DNA from: Hypomesus transpacificus
Taxonomy: Eukaryota; Chordata; Actinopteri; Osmeriformes; Osmeridae
Length of the DNA: 64,000 nt
Direction of reading: 5' to 3'
Assembly (NCBI RefSeq): GCF_021917145.1
Contig: NC_061070.1
Location: 13,159,772-13,223,771 of the forward strand
Below, piece by piece: positions 41,653-55,600 of this stretch. A program made the position numbers and the translations under genes. Under the pieces are notes generated by a model. That model worked only from the letters and a program-made list of their open reading frames with translations, made no database searches and was not told the DNA's origin. The first letter of the stretch is position 1, and the number at the start of each line of letters is the position of its first letter.

Positions 41653-42138
41653 GACTCCAATTACCACAATGCTGTACTTTAGTAAAAGGATACATGGGTT
41701 GAAGCAGCTTCTGAACTGGGCCAGTATTGAGTGTCTATGAATGAGTTTGCTGTGAATCTCTGAAACCTTTTTTGGGTTGCTAACATTGATAACCATGGAA
41801 TTCTATTCACTCATTATGAATTTAGGTACTTAACTTTTTCGTTGTTAGTATAGTATATTACTATAGTAACAAGAGAAATACACTCTCTAAGCTTGAGGCC
41901 TTCTGATCAACTGTGAGGGTAGAAATGTATCAACAGTTGTTTACAGTAAATAATACATTAGATTTAAAGTAAATAATACACATTCCTCCCAAAGGAATTG
42001 GTCTACTTTGTCAGATTATTTCTAAAATATAATTAGCAATGTTTTCAATAGATTATGAACCATGTTTATCTGGAACATAATTTGGGATTATGACAAATCA
42101 TTGTCTGATTTATGCAATTAAAACTTGTAAGGGCATTA

Positions 42139-42325
42139 AATAAATTGTTGCTTCAGCTGGAATCAATACTTTTGAATTATAATAATCAATTTTTTTCAAA
42201 AGAGAAGCCACAAATCAGCATCAGATGTTTTTTAATGCCCACGTTTGCCTTTGAAATTGAATTGCTGGACCAATTTTGCCATACAAGATAGGAGTTCTTT
42301 TAATATGTAAAGTGTGAGCAATAAA
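42139..42325 (+). other. Two poly(A) signals of tmem254
   Basis: AATAAA at 42139-42144 and again at 42320-42325, giving 3' UTRs of roughly 500 or 690 nt. Confidence 0.55.
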
Positions 42326-43662
42326 GTTTAAATAACAAATCTATACATTTTCACGCAGTCTCTTATCCTAGCTTTGACAGGAACAATATCATAACAAAGA
42401 AACTTGCTTTACTTCTGACTGAGCAGCACCAGCTGACTCGTGTCACAGGTGGCTGATCATCTGCCTCGGGAAGCCTGTCCGTCTCCAGCCGGTGAATAGA
42501 TGGTTTACTGGGCTGTTATGAACTGTGAGTTAAGGTTAAGGAGCCAAACTGAGCCTGTCCTGGATACTTCCCTGATCTACAGTAAAAGTACACAGCATGT
42601 CTTTAGTATTCAGTGGGTCAGTCTTTGGCATCATATCCGTGAGTGACTGGATAAGTTACTCTACAGATCCTCACCCAGCATTGTGGATGATGGAGACACC
42701 ATCTGCATAAACCCTCTCAATAAGTTCCATTCCCACAGGATGGTAGACGGCCTACTACTATGGTCAAAGCCAAAGTAGCACGCTGGGGTCAGATTGTCCT
42801 CTGCTAACGAACTTAGAGAATTAGACACACTTAGTCGTCTGTCTCTCTGGTAATGTTTCTATCCGTTAATCAAGCGGATGACATTTTCTGGACAACTTTC
42901 ATTTGCAGCAATCTCATTTGTTATATTGATACAACTGTAAACAAGCGGAACCTTCGGCCGATTGGCCAATTGAATGGATGCACCAGCACAGATGTGGTCA
43001 ATCGTACTTCAGTTCTTCCTTTGGGACTTATTTGGTTTTCACAATGTACGCTTCATGTTTGGCTACCCACAATGTTTGGGGCTATCTCGTTGTTATGATC
43101 AGTGACCTATGCACTTTTGTAAAACTCTCTCTTGGAAGTTGCATTGGATAAAAGCTAAACGCATAAATATACATGTAAATGTTACTGGCTATCAAGAGAC
43201 ACTTTCAATGCAGGTGTTGAATTGTTCTTGCCTTCACGCGATACTCAGTTTGAACATTTTAAATATAAACAAACAAACTTTAGAACATACATTTGTTTTA
43301 TTTCCTGAGATGTTTTTATATACAATCTACCAATTTAGATCTACATTATACATACATTGTATAATGTATTATACATTGTAAATTATAAATATAGAAATAT
43401 ATACATCAGTTCAAAAACAATCTGCTTTGAAAATAAGTAAATATCTCTCAATGCAACAGTATAATAGTTGGCTATTTGTAAAGGAACCACTACATACTGG
43501 GTTCTGTAACTTAATCATGTGGAATAGCTAAATCACACTTATACATATGCATACATTAGTTGTATAAGATGGTTCTTAAGCATTGTTAAGTATCAATATA
43601 TCACAATAAGGTAATCCTTCAGCTTCCTAACTGCAGAACTGTTGGTTGAAGACCTCAACCTC
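42326..43662. other. Convergent intergenic region
   Basis: AT-rich DNA between the 3' ends of tmem254 and the dehydratase-like gene. No gene or sizeable repeat is recognised. ATACATTGTATAATGTATTATACATTGTA-like palindromic AT sequence occurs at about 43340-43380. Confidence 0.5.
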
Positions 43663-43668
43663 TTTATT
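43663..43668 (-). other. Poly(A) signal of the dehydratase-like gene
   Basis: A minus-strand AATAAA 300 bp past the stop codon at 43968. Confidence 0.55.
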
Positions 43669-43967
43669 CAACTGAACATGTTTAAAAGGCTTTTCTGTAC
43701 TCGTAATCATCTTTATATAGCAGCTGCAGGAAATGCCTTCACATTTTGTTGCAGCAGAGTTCATCTTTTACAGTGTGTGTGTGTTTTCTTTTTCACTAAG
43801 GATCTATAGATGCTGTCCTCTGTGTCGATCTTCTCTGTACTGTATTTGCTTTCTGCTTAGTATTGTCTTGTGATGCATTGCTGTGTGTGTGTGTGTCTAT
43901 GTATGTATGCTTGTGTGTGCGTGTGCACATCGAAGGGGAGAGCAGCTGACGGCGTGTGTCCGTGCGC

Positions 43968-46900
43968 TCACCGGTCCAGCCAGCGTAGTGTGGGATAGCG
44001 CTCAGACAGAGTTCTGCGGAGCTGGCTAGCCTGGCTCTTATCCCTGGTTTCCACCACACACTCCACCTGTCAGGACATGCACACAGTTAACTCCTGCCAC
44101 TCATGACATCATCACGCACGCGTGCGCCGAACTAAGCTAATTACACATGAAGATTGACCCTCAGTGTCTGTCTGGTTAGATAGTTGCTGGATATATAGCG
44201 TCCCATGGGGGTATATTGTTCCTCTTAGGGTTTCCCTTTCTTTTAAAAACTGTACGTGTGTCCGATCAGAACCTGTTGTTAATAGAAACACGTGGCCAAA
44301 TACCTCCATACAGTTCATTCAGGATCACACACTGCACTGTAATGTAAGTACGTTCGTTGTGCTCGATCCAGAATGCACCACTTTTGCTGCAAAACCCCCA
44401 GTGGTGCCTGAGCCAAGGTTACCATGGTGATGCTGGTGCAAGAAGGAGCTGTTTAATGGAATGGAGGAGGGAGGGGGGAAGAGGAACTGGGGGGGGAAGT
44501 TGTGCCTACCTGAACCTTGAAGAGATCTGCTCTGTCGCCGTGGCTCCTGTGGCAAACATCCAACAACCTGAGACAGGAAGAGAGAGAGAGAGAGAGACAA
44601 GCACAGAGTCACATCAACATGACACATAAAAAGAACACTGTACTGAACATGGGAAAGGATAGGGAAAATAAGTATTGAGGGAGGAAAGGGAACTTAATTA
44701 GATCCTTTCTCCCCATCCTGTCAGAGAAGCTGTCGTGCCAGCTAAAGCCTCCCATGGCTTATTCTGCAAGATCGGATGTGAGAAGAACCGGGTCAGTAGC
44801 ATTACTGGGAGAAGCCTAACTATACACACTCATCTCTCCAGCCACATCAACCACACATTAAGACAGAGGCAAATGATTCACTGTGGCAGTACAAGGTTAG
44901 GGGCAACCTCAACTTGAAAACTCACTTTGGAGTAAGTGTTTGTCTAGTCCATGTGTGTATTTGTGTGTGTGTGGATGTGTTTTCATTTATAATCCATGAA
45001 GCCACTCCTTAATCTCATCGGGCCTGGCATGTGCCACAGTCCATTTCCACCTCCCTCCCACCCTGCTCCCATTGTGTCCAGCTCACCTGACATCCTCTCG
45101 GGCCAGCATGTCCAGTAGCTTGGCCATGTCTCCTGGGAAGTCTCCCAACTGTACTGTAAACTTGCTGACCCGGTCATCCAGAACCAATGCCCGATCCACA
45201 CACTGCCGGACCAGGTCCAGCTCCATGTTGGCGCTGCTCACCACCACAGCAACCCTCAATTGACAAAAAGGATTTAGTACTCACGTTGATAGCAGGGATA
45301 AACTGTCTTTTTGCTTAATAGTAGATAAAAATGATTTAGTACTCAACACCCAAACTATACCAAAAAGCATAGTATACTAAAACTATACTATAAATGTTTT
45401 GGGTCAAAACAAACAGAATGTGTCTGTTTAAGTTTGTGCTTGGCTGTGTTGATCTCACTTTTTGCCCTTCAGCTCAGGTAGTTGGCCGGCCAAAATGGCC
45501 GCCAGTCCCATCGCTCCCTCTGTGTCCACAGTGGCACGCTCAAACTCCTGGAACCTCAACATGGCTACCAGGGAGTCCTCCTCGCTATGAGACAACAGAG
45601 GCAGGAATCACTGACCACAGGACAATAACAGGTGCTATTCCATGCTCCAGGGAATGTGTAAATCCCTGGTGTGGATATAGTCCGTACACATGCAGCCCAT
45701 TGTACATTGACTTTAGATGGATTGATTTTAGTACACTCTTTTATCTAAAACAACGTCAAACATTATTTCAGTAGGTGGGGCCAAGGAATGATCTGTATTG
45801 TAACCAAGTGCAACTGTTCAACCATACCTGACTGAGATGACTTTATCCACTAGTTTCTTAGCCAGCTGGAAGTTGTGGGTACCCAGTGAGTGTTCAACCA
45901 GGTCTGCGGTGAGAGAGAAGGTTGATATCACAGTCTGGCTGAGGGACAATGAATGAACAAAGGGAAAAGACTAGAGACATAGTTTACCTCCATAGAGCTT
46001 ATTGTTGGGAGTGATGTGCATGTCTTTGACTGGACTGTCTATTTTAAGGGATTGTAGTAGAAGAGGATATCCTTCTGGTTCCACTCCCTGTGAAAGAGAC
46101 GTTTGGGACAAAATGCTTCAGCTACTCATTCAGACTTGCATCATTCAGTAATGTTTTTTGGAAGTATTTAGTAGTATTAAATGGTAATAGTTTGGAAATA
46201 TGAAGTAGAGTTGGGGGACACTTACAATGACCATGATGCGTGAGTTGAGGTGTTTGATGGCGACCGCTGTGCCAGCCAGTAAGCCACACTGCCCACCAGC
46301 AGGCACAATGACAGCATCTAGTTTGGACACCTGCTCATGGATCTCCATGCCCATTGTTCCCAGACCTGCCAGGTATACAGCACTGTCATCCCTGCACACC
46401 AGAGAGAGAGAAATCAACATTAAATTGAATACCTTAGAGTTCGTGTAGTGCAGGCTGTACCACCAGTGTCTCACGTCCATCAAACTGCAGAATGTATCAT
46501 GCAAGGAAAGCTGGAAGATACAGTCGAATCAGAAAGGCCAGGTCAGGCCTAGTGTGACTCACTCTTCCAGACAGAGGTATCCGTTCTCCTTGGCCAGGTG
46601 GCGGGCATGGTTGAGGGAGTCCCTGGCCGTGCTGCCGTAAGAGATGACCATGGCACCGTAGTCTCTGTAGGTCCTGAGGCGCGGCGGGGAACAGCTGGCC
46701 GGCATGATGACGAACACAGGGATCTTCAGCTCCACGGCGTGATGGGCCACGGCCATGGAGAAGTTACAGTCTGTAGCCACGATCACACCCTTCTTCTGTT
46801 GCTCCTGGAGGGGTGTGTGTGTGTGGGGGGGGGGGGGGGTGGCAGGGGTAGGTATGTGTCACACAAACACACAGACACACACATGGATGCAATGATTTAT

Positions 46901-47615
46901 GGACGCACCCACAGATATACACACGCAGGCATGAAGTCATTTTGGAGGGGTCAGTTACCAGCGTGAGGGAGGAGAGCAGGTAGAGCACTCCTCTTTCCTT
47001 GGCCGAGCCTGTGTAGTGGAGGTGTTCCTTCTTCAGGTAGATCTCCATCCCATACTGTTTGGATAGTCTGGAGTACTAGGAGCACAAACAACAACACGTT
47101 CTCATCCCGGCCATCTTTATGCTGTGGAACCCAAAGTCGGCAAAATTCGTCGACAGTTGGTTCAGTGACACAGGATGTTAGCTTTCAATACATGGAGATA
47201 TCTGATCTATGGGAGCTTTCATGCTTCAGAAACCCAGTACATCAGATGTTCTTTGCTGGGCTGGCATACCGTGCAGGGGGTCTTCTGTATCCCCGACTGT
47301 ATTTTGAAGGCAGCAGCACTAATGTCCTCAAAGCGGAGGTACTCGGATGTAGGCTTGGGGACAGCTTTGCTTTCACTGTCTCTTTTCTTGCTGGTTTTGG
47401 GGGGGTCCTTTAGTTGAATCTCCGGGGTGCCTTCGACCTTGATCTCCCAGGTCTTCACGTCGCCGTTCAGGAGATCCTCTTCCCCAAAGTCCTTGAGGCG
47501 CTCTGGCTCGATGAGCGTGGCGCGGCGGCTCAGGGCGCCGTTGCAGACGTGGCTGGTCTTGCTCGAGGTGGGCCCCTTTGTGCTGGCCTTCCTGGCGCTC
47601 TGGCGCTCCTCCTCA
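43968..47615 (-). CDS. PLP-dependent threonine/serine dehydratase-like protein with ACT-like domain
   Basis: Ten exons in transcript order: 47270-47615, 46959-47075, 46563-46804, 46226-46391, 45988-46087, 45828-45903, 45459-45584, 45087-45254, 44510-44567, 43968-44066. All phases agree. The fold-type-II PLP domain resembles TdcB/IlvA-class threonine ammonia-lyases: KTPCTYSRLSKQYG, then TGSAKERG whose Lys would hold PLP, then VPAGGQCGLLAG, VISVSEED, EGAMGLAAIL and SSANMELD. The C-terminal 80 residues (RVSKFTVQLGDFPGDMAKLL onward) look like the ACT-like domain of catabolic threonine dehydratases. Two active-site loops are unusual: TDCNF replaces the common SAGNH, and GGQCGL replaces GGGGL. The enzyme may therefore be altered or inactive; the family predicts deamination of Thr/Ser to a 2-oxoacid. 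The first exon here has no Met and starts in phase 2, so the start lies upstream, probably in the exon at 49192-49856; joined to that exon the protein would be 720 residues. I know no human orthologue. Confidence 0.88.
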
Positions 47616-49187
<1,572 letters not shown>

Positions 49188-49856
49188 TTACCTGGCTCTA
49201 GGGAGCATGTAGAGGATGAAGGAGACAAGGAGGCGGAGAAAGTAGTATACCAGAGCGAAGAAGGCAGGCAGGAGAGCTTTATTGCTCCAAGGGTCTGAAA
49301 AGGGTTTCAGGGGGTCATGAGCAGAGGCAGGGGGGTTCCACACTACTTCTACCATTTCGGATTGAGTTGGGGAGTCTGGAAGATCGAGAGGAGATGTAGA
49401 TAAAGCTTTGGATGTGGGGACAGTCGTGGGGACGGCTGTCAAGGATGTGGTGGAAGTTTTTGCTTGAAGTGAGGGAGGAAGAGAGGGAGTTGGGAGAATG
49501 GAGGACACTGGAGCCTTCAGAGAGGGATGACTGTGGGGAGAAGGCGGGGGTGCAGGAGAAGGAGGGGGATGGACAAGAGGAGGCTCAGAGAGAGGAGGCC
49601 AAACTAGTGGCAGTTCAGCTTTAGGAGGTGCAGCCTGAGTCCTAGCCTCCTCAGGATGGGGGTTCTCTCCTGCTGGGGTGGGGGGTCCCTCCTCCTCTAC
49701 AGGAGGGCTTTGGGAAGGGGTGGGGGTCTCAGGGGCCGCAGTATCCCACCTCTGCCAGAAGGGGTCAGACTCCTCTCCATCGTGGGACCCAAGTTCCTTT
49801 GGTGAGAAGCCATCGCTCAAGTAGTTGGCGTAGAAAAACTGGGCCGCAAAGTTCAT
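49188..49856 (-). CDS. Proline-rich protein with C-terminal membrane segment, or 5' exon of the dehydratase-like gene
   Basis: An open frame starting MNFAAQFFYANYLSDGF, 222 codons to a TAA at 49188. Residues 1-40 are folded-looking, 42-170 are Pro/Ser/Thr-rich and probably disordered, and 195-218 form one hydrophobic segment (ALLPAFFALVYYFLRLL then VSFILYMLP). The last codons contain a splice donor (CCAG/GTAATC) ending the exon at 49192 in phase 2, exactly the phase needed by the acceptor at 47615. Splicing would replace the final Arg and stop with Ser and run into the dehydratase domain. Unspliced, the product would look like a tail-anchored membrane protein. The ATG has A at -3 (acgATGa) and sits in a CpG-rich segment. 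I do not recognise the family. Confidence 0.6.
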   Translation of the reverse strand: MNFAAQFFYANYLSDGFSPKELGSHDGEESDPFWQRWDTAAPETPTPSQSPPVEEEGPPTPAGENPHPEEARTQAAPPKAELPLVWPPLSEPPLVHPPPSPAPPPSPHSHPSLKAPVSSILPTPSLPPSLQAKTSTTSLTAVPTTVPTSKALSTSPLDLPDSPTQSEMVEVVWNPPASAHDPLKPFSDPWSNKALLPAFFALVYYFLRLLVSFILYMLPRAR

Positions 49857-50160
49857 CGTCGTTGGCAGACCTCCACTGCACCGCTTTAGTCCCAGACTGC
49901 TCACCGTCCCTCTGCCGCTTGCCCCTGGTCCTCCCCGGGTCTGTGACGAACAAGGCCTCACGAGGTGGAACACAGGAATACAGGGATACAGACTCAGAGC
50001 GCTCCCACGGTCACAATGCGCTGACCGCTCTCTCTCTCGTCGGGGCAATTTAAGGAGGGATTACTCAGGCCACATGCTCTCCAGACCCGCCTCCCGCCCC
50101 CGGGGCCCCGCCCAGACGCTCTATTCCGGTCGCAGACCTAGATTAAACCCCCCCCCCCCC
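49857..50160 (-). promoter_or_regulatory. CpG-rich probable promoter upstream of 49856
   Basis: A GC- and CpG-rich stretch directly upstream of the MNFAAQ start codon on the minus strand. It ends in a C-run at about 50146-50160. It fits a CpG-island promoter; no TATA box is obvious. Confidence 0.45.
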
Positions 50161-51176
50161 TCTGTGACGTGTTCTAATCAGAAGCTCTAAAAGGATAGCT
50201 ACAGACTTAAGGTTTATCTAAGGAACAATGATCTGAAGGGTGGATGTAGGAGCCGGCAGACAGGGAGGCTGGGTGGGAGATGAGACTGTGGTCTGCACCG
50301 GATGGAGGAGCAGATGGGGTGATAAGTAGGTGAAAGGGAGAGAGGAGAGTTGAGAGAAAAAGAGAGTCGGCCTGAGACATTGTGGGGTGGGTCAAGAGCC
50401 AGAAAGAAAACGATAGACAGACGGGAAGAGAGAGAAAGAGACAGAAGCAAGGGGGTGAGGTGTTGGGTAACGACCCGGCGTGCAGATAATACTCACATCC
50501 AGAGGCAGATCAGAGGACAGAGGTCTCCCCCACCTCTGAACTTTGACCTAGCTAGCAAAGACGCAAAGCGCTTCCACAAAGTCACAAGACCAATGGACAT
50601 GAGTCAGTGATCCCCTCCATTCCTCAGACTTTAGTCTTTGACTTAACCCACTTAAGAGAACAAAGTCCTTCAGGATGTGCAGTTGTGTAATGTTGGAGAC
50701 TGCTGAAAGAAGAACATTTCCTAAAACTGTTGACTGTTGCAATCAACTGACTGACCACAGACCCTTTCATTCTGTCAGGTGTGTGTGTGTGCTTATGTGT
50801 GTGTGTACTTTTTCAATGTCCAGATCCAGGACCAAGTCATTGTGCGCTCTCTTTTAGACAATGAACCTTGACTTCAATCTTGGCTGGTAGGCTCACTTCC
50901 TTTATAAAGTATACTAAGAACAATTAAACAACATTAGTGGCATGAGGCTCTTACGTAGCTTCTGCTTGGGATTGGCCTTGGCAGAATAGCCAGGGAGGGA
51001 GCCAGGAGAGAAAACAAAGAGAAAAGTCACTCACTGCTGAGGGTCATAACGACATCCTAAATGCTTTAGACTAGAAGGTCATTAAGAAGACGTTAGAAGA
51101 TGAGGATAACAGGGAGACTAACCCTCTTTTTGTCTCTCCCCCTTCTCAGTTTATTGTTTGGGTTAGGGTTAGGGTG

Positions 51177-51209
<33 letters not shown>

Positions 51210-51245
51210 GGTCTCTCTGGTCTCTCTGGTCTCTCTGGTCTCTCT

Positions 51246-51291
<46 letters not shown>

Positions 51292-51317
51292 CTCTCTCTG
51301 GTCTCTCTGGTCTCTCT

Positions 51318-51355
<38 letters not shown>

Positions 51356-52644
51356 CTCTCTCTGGTCTCTCTCTCTCTCTCTCTCTCGGTCGGTCTCTCT
51401 GAATCTGTCTGTATCTATGTTTGTCTCTCTCTCTCTCTCTAATCGTTCCAAGTTCCAATGTTGTTGCTGGAATGACCATGGGAAAATGCTGTCCTGTGAG
51501 TGTATTTGTGTGTGGTTGTTTGAAAGAGTGACAGGATGATCCCATCACCTCTGTGTCTCCATTGCAGGGCCAAGCAGTCTGTGACACTGCAGGTCAGCGT
51601 GACAGAGGATGGACACTGGCTGGGGGCCAAAATTGTTTTCATGTTACCTACGAAATGTATGATGTGGAATACAAACTTCACTTACGTAATGTATAGAATC
51701 CACCTCCATCCATTGTTCTTAATATGGAACAGGACTGTAAGCTCCTGTTCTGTGTTCTTTTTATATAATCCACTTAGATAACTATCATCCCTCTCCTCTT
51801 GTCCTTTATCTGTGTATTTACTGTAACATGGATCCAAGGACAAGGAGAGCAAAGGGCTCATCCTCTCCACTGTTCCACCTCTCTCTTCTCCTTCCCCCTT
51901 GTTTGATCCCCTCACTTGCTTTTCCCCCACTTTCTCACTTGTGCTTAACCCTCCATAGATCTTCTTAAGTGGCCAGACAGTGACCACCTGACCAAGCCAA
52001 AGACTAGTCTAGCCATGTGTAGTACATAAGACTCTCTGTGGTGTTTGTGTGTGGACTGAACACTGAGTATTTATATGAATGTGTGTGTGTGTGTGCATTT
52101 TGTCAGCACATCCCAATAACAATTTATAAACAGTTCACAAACAGACATTCTACTGCTCCTCATCAGTGGTTTACTATTGGCTTGCAGTGTTCACTGCAAA
52201 CAGGCAGTCTAGAATCTGTAGAGTCCTGCTCTTACCCCAAAATGTCCCTCCCTCCCTCTCTCCCTCTCTTGCTGCCTCCCTCGCTCCTTCTCTCGTTCCC
52301 TCCCTCCACCTCTAGCCCCCTCCCAGATAGAGAGCTTTTGTTCTGCATTTAATGTTTTCATTAGGAAACTGGGCGCAACCCAGTGAGAAGGGGGAGAGAG
52401 AAAGGGTGACTGTGGGGCAAAGACTGACAGAGGAGAGTGAGAGAGAGCGAGGGGGAAAGGAGCTTGTTATAGACCAGTTATAAATCAGGAATTCTGTGAG
52501 CACTGAAAACATTGTAAGTAGTTCTGCTTCTCTATCCCTCTCTCTGTCATACCTATTCCTACCTATTCCTATCTGTGCTAGCGCAGGTTACAGTTTCTGC
52601 TCTCTCTCTCTCTCTTCAGCTGGACTCCAGGCTTCCTGTCCACC
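50161..52644. other. Divergent intergenic region between 49856 and plac9
   Basis: No gene is recognised. The main feature is the CT-rich array at 51177-51441. Purine-rich minus-strand or pyrimidine-rich plus-strand patches also occur at about 52235-52320 and 52380-52460. Confidence 0.55.
51177..51441. repeat. (CT)n array with interspersed CTCTCTGGT units
   Basis: Long CT runs alternate with clusters of a 10-bp TCTCTCTGGT unit (five copies at about 51200-51251, three at about 51296-51324, and single copies further right). The pattern suggests a (CT)n tract in which one point-mutated unit was copied by slippage. Every long frame over it is Leu-Ser-Gly-Val or Arg-Glu-Pro repeat and not a gene. 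Confidence 0.93.
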
Positions 52645-55600
52645 ATGACCCGCCCCTTCACCTCCACCCTTGGGCTCCTCATGCTCCTCATTGGCTTCGC
52701 AGTGGCAGGTAAGTGACACGTTTGGGTGTAGCAGGGCTCAGAGGTCAGGGTGGAGCGTTCAGTGGACACGGAGGCTTGTGTCAACAAGCCATGAGTAGAT
52801 GGCAGGCTGCGATGGAGATGTGTGCTTAATCATCATTGGGGGATTGTTTTGGGAGTAGCTTTGTAGGACTGAAAACAAGTTGACATTTAATTGGGTCCTT
52901 GTACGTGAACATGTCACAATTTCTCTATAAATGCTCATATCTTTTGTTTCCAGTCTAAATATGTTTTTCTGAGTTGCATGCAGCTTTCAATCTGCATATA
53001 CTGTAAGAGTTTCTTCCCAATGTTGTGTATGTGTGACACGTGTCTGAAAGTATGGAGTACTTTACGGGGGTGATGGTTGGATGAAAATGTGTGTTAAATG
53101 TGTGTGTGTGTGCATGTGCATATCTACTAAGTACATCTGTTTCTTATTGTACTGAAGCTCTTGCATTGCTTCAAGTAACTCTGTCACAACAATCAAATAT
53201 TTATTGACAAAAACTCTTCCTCAAGCATGTAGTTTCGGCCATTTCCATCTTACTAACAACCTTTCAGAGAAACTCACAAAAATGTTGGCTGTCCACACAT
53301 AAGCAGCTCTGTGTAACATCACGCAGGGTTGAGAAATCACTTTTGATGAGGCCTGTGTGTAAATGTGAATGACTTCACACGGCAGGAATGACCAACTGCA
53401 GAACATACACACACATACACACACACACACATACACACACTGGTTTCCCAACACCGTATTGATCCAGGATAATTTGGGAAAACAAGGGAAGTGTTGTCTT
53501 TCGCATGGCCAGAGCATTAGGAGAGCATGTGGGGAGGATCCCTGGTGCCCTGACCTCATGCTTTGGCCTGAGCTAGCTTCTCAATGACATATCCCACTGA
53601 GTACCCTGACTGCCCTCCTGCAGAGTGGAACATTAGGACGAACACTTACAGGCTAACATAAGACACAGGTAACAGCATAAACCCCACTCACACAGAAACA
53701 ATCATACGCACACAAACAAACTACGCATTACCGGTAAGGGCCAGTTCGCAGGGAGGATTGTGTGTGTTCCTATCTGTGGGATGCTGTGTGTTTTTTTCCT
53801 ATGGTCTGTTTCCTCTGAGTGTGCTAGTCAATTTGTTTTAACCCCCTGCTGCAACTGGGACATAATACACACAGGACTGTTCATTCATCACACACATCAT
53901 CATCCATTTCTCTCCTGCTCTCTCGCCCCCACTTTCAAGAAATGTACACACATGCACACACACTCCCTAGACGCACACACACACACACACATTCCCATGA
54001 CCCCCCTCCCCCCTTCCGCATACACACCACACACTCTCCCTTGACAGGGTTTGCTGTTTGTGGTCTTTTGGTGCCCCTCTACAGTCATGGCCAAACCAGA
54101 AGTCAGAACAATTGGGAATACTGGCATGCGGCAACAAACCACCTCACTCCAATTACAGATGCTAGACTGTAGTGGAATCAGAAAATTCAGGCATTTCCCG
54201 TTTTAAGAAAGAGTCTTCCTGTGTTGACGTGGATGATCATCGATCATCTGATGGATTTTTCTTACACTTTACTTGATTCGCTCCCAACAAATTGATCTCT
54301 TTTACAGTTATGAGAAACCTAGTTTTCAAGAATAGCTTCCCTTGCAATCGAACTTTGCCAAACAGCTCATAGTCTAACCCCCGAACTTAAAGGACACACG
54401 GACAGTCCTCGGTCTGTGAATATCTGAAAAGCTGAAACCGACATCTGGCGTGTTTGATACGTTCATTGAGAGAAATCTGAAGCAAAGCTCCTATCTCATG
54501 TCCATTTGCAGATCTGCTTGGCTCCTCTCCTGAAAATATTTGGCATGTCACGGGCCTGTGTGTAATGAAGCTTATAAAACGGTTCTGTGGGAGAGCTCTA
54601 TAAAAACAGCAGAGTCGGTGCTAACTCACCACTGCTCTTGGCAGGGCACTGGAGGGCCGTCGGAGGCCTTCAGAAAAACTCAAGTTCCTTATCTGCTGTT
54701 TATACTGTACTGTACTGTACTGACAGGCAGGCTATGGACAGCTGTGGACAGGAGAGATTAATCGTGATACTGTGGACCGTTACATGAACAGTGTGTTGTA
54801 TTCTGACAACTCTGTAGCTTTTAGTATGAGTTTAAGAGAGATGTAAGAAGGTAAAATGGAGGCTGTTGGCATGTAGAGGGCAGAGTGTGTACAGTACCAG
54901 TCCTGTGATGATGTAAAAACAGGAAGTGGAAGTATGCAGTGGAGAAAACACAGGACTCGATACAGCATTTTAATTTAATTTTTTATTTAACCTTTATTAA
55001 ACCAAGAAGGGGTCCTTGACAAGTTCACAAAATAATCAACAAAGTCAGTTGAAGGAATACCTTTAGCAGATTCTGGCCTCTTTCTGGAATGACACTATTA
55101 AATGCAACACTTTTGAAAACAAACTTCAGCCTGGAGAGAGAACAAACTATGAGCTTCAAAGGGGAAGGATAATTGGTCACATAAACACTTTACAGTCAAG
55201 AGAAATAGGTGGAACAATGTATGGAGTCAGTCTCCACCCAGCAACCAACAGCCATTAAAAAGCACTTTGGTTACAGCTGACCACCTCATGGTTCCTGAGA
55301 GCTGGCGTCCTCCACCCACATGTGCACTGACTACATCAGACATTAAAAAGGATGTCAGTGAATGAGAATGTGCGGACATTGCTCTAGACTACAGTCTCTG
55401 GAACAGCTGCATCTTCTCTTCATTTATTCTAAGGTCACTGAAATGGCCTTATCTGATCCCAGTTCAGTTTGTAGCAGCACTGTGTCAGCAGAAACAAAGG
55501 CCTGGTCCTGGGCTGTGGTGTACTGAGTGGCTGCCTTGCAGACTGCCTGACTGCAGAGATGCAGAGGGTAGCTAATAGGAAACACATGGAGTGAGCAGTG

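Noticed and set aside
51093-51587. Frames of 100-164 codons on both strands
   Set aside because: They come from the (CT)n array and have no complexity.
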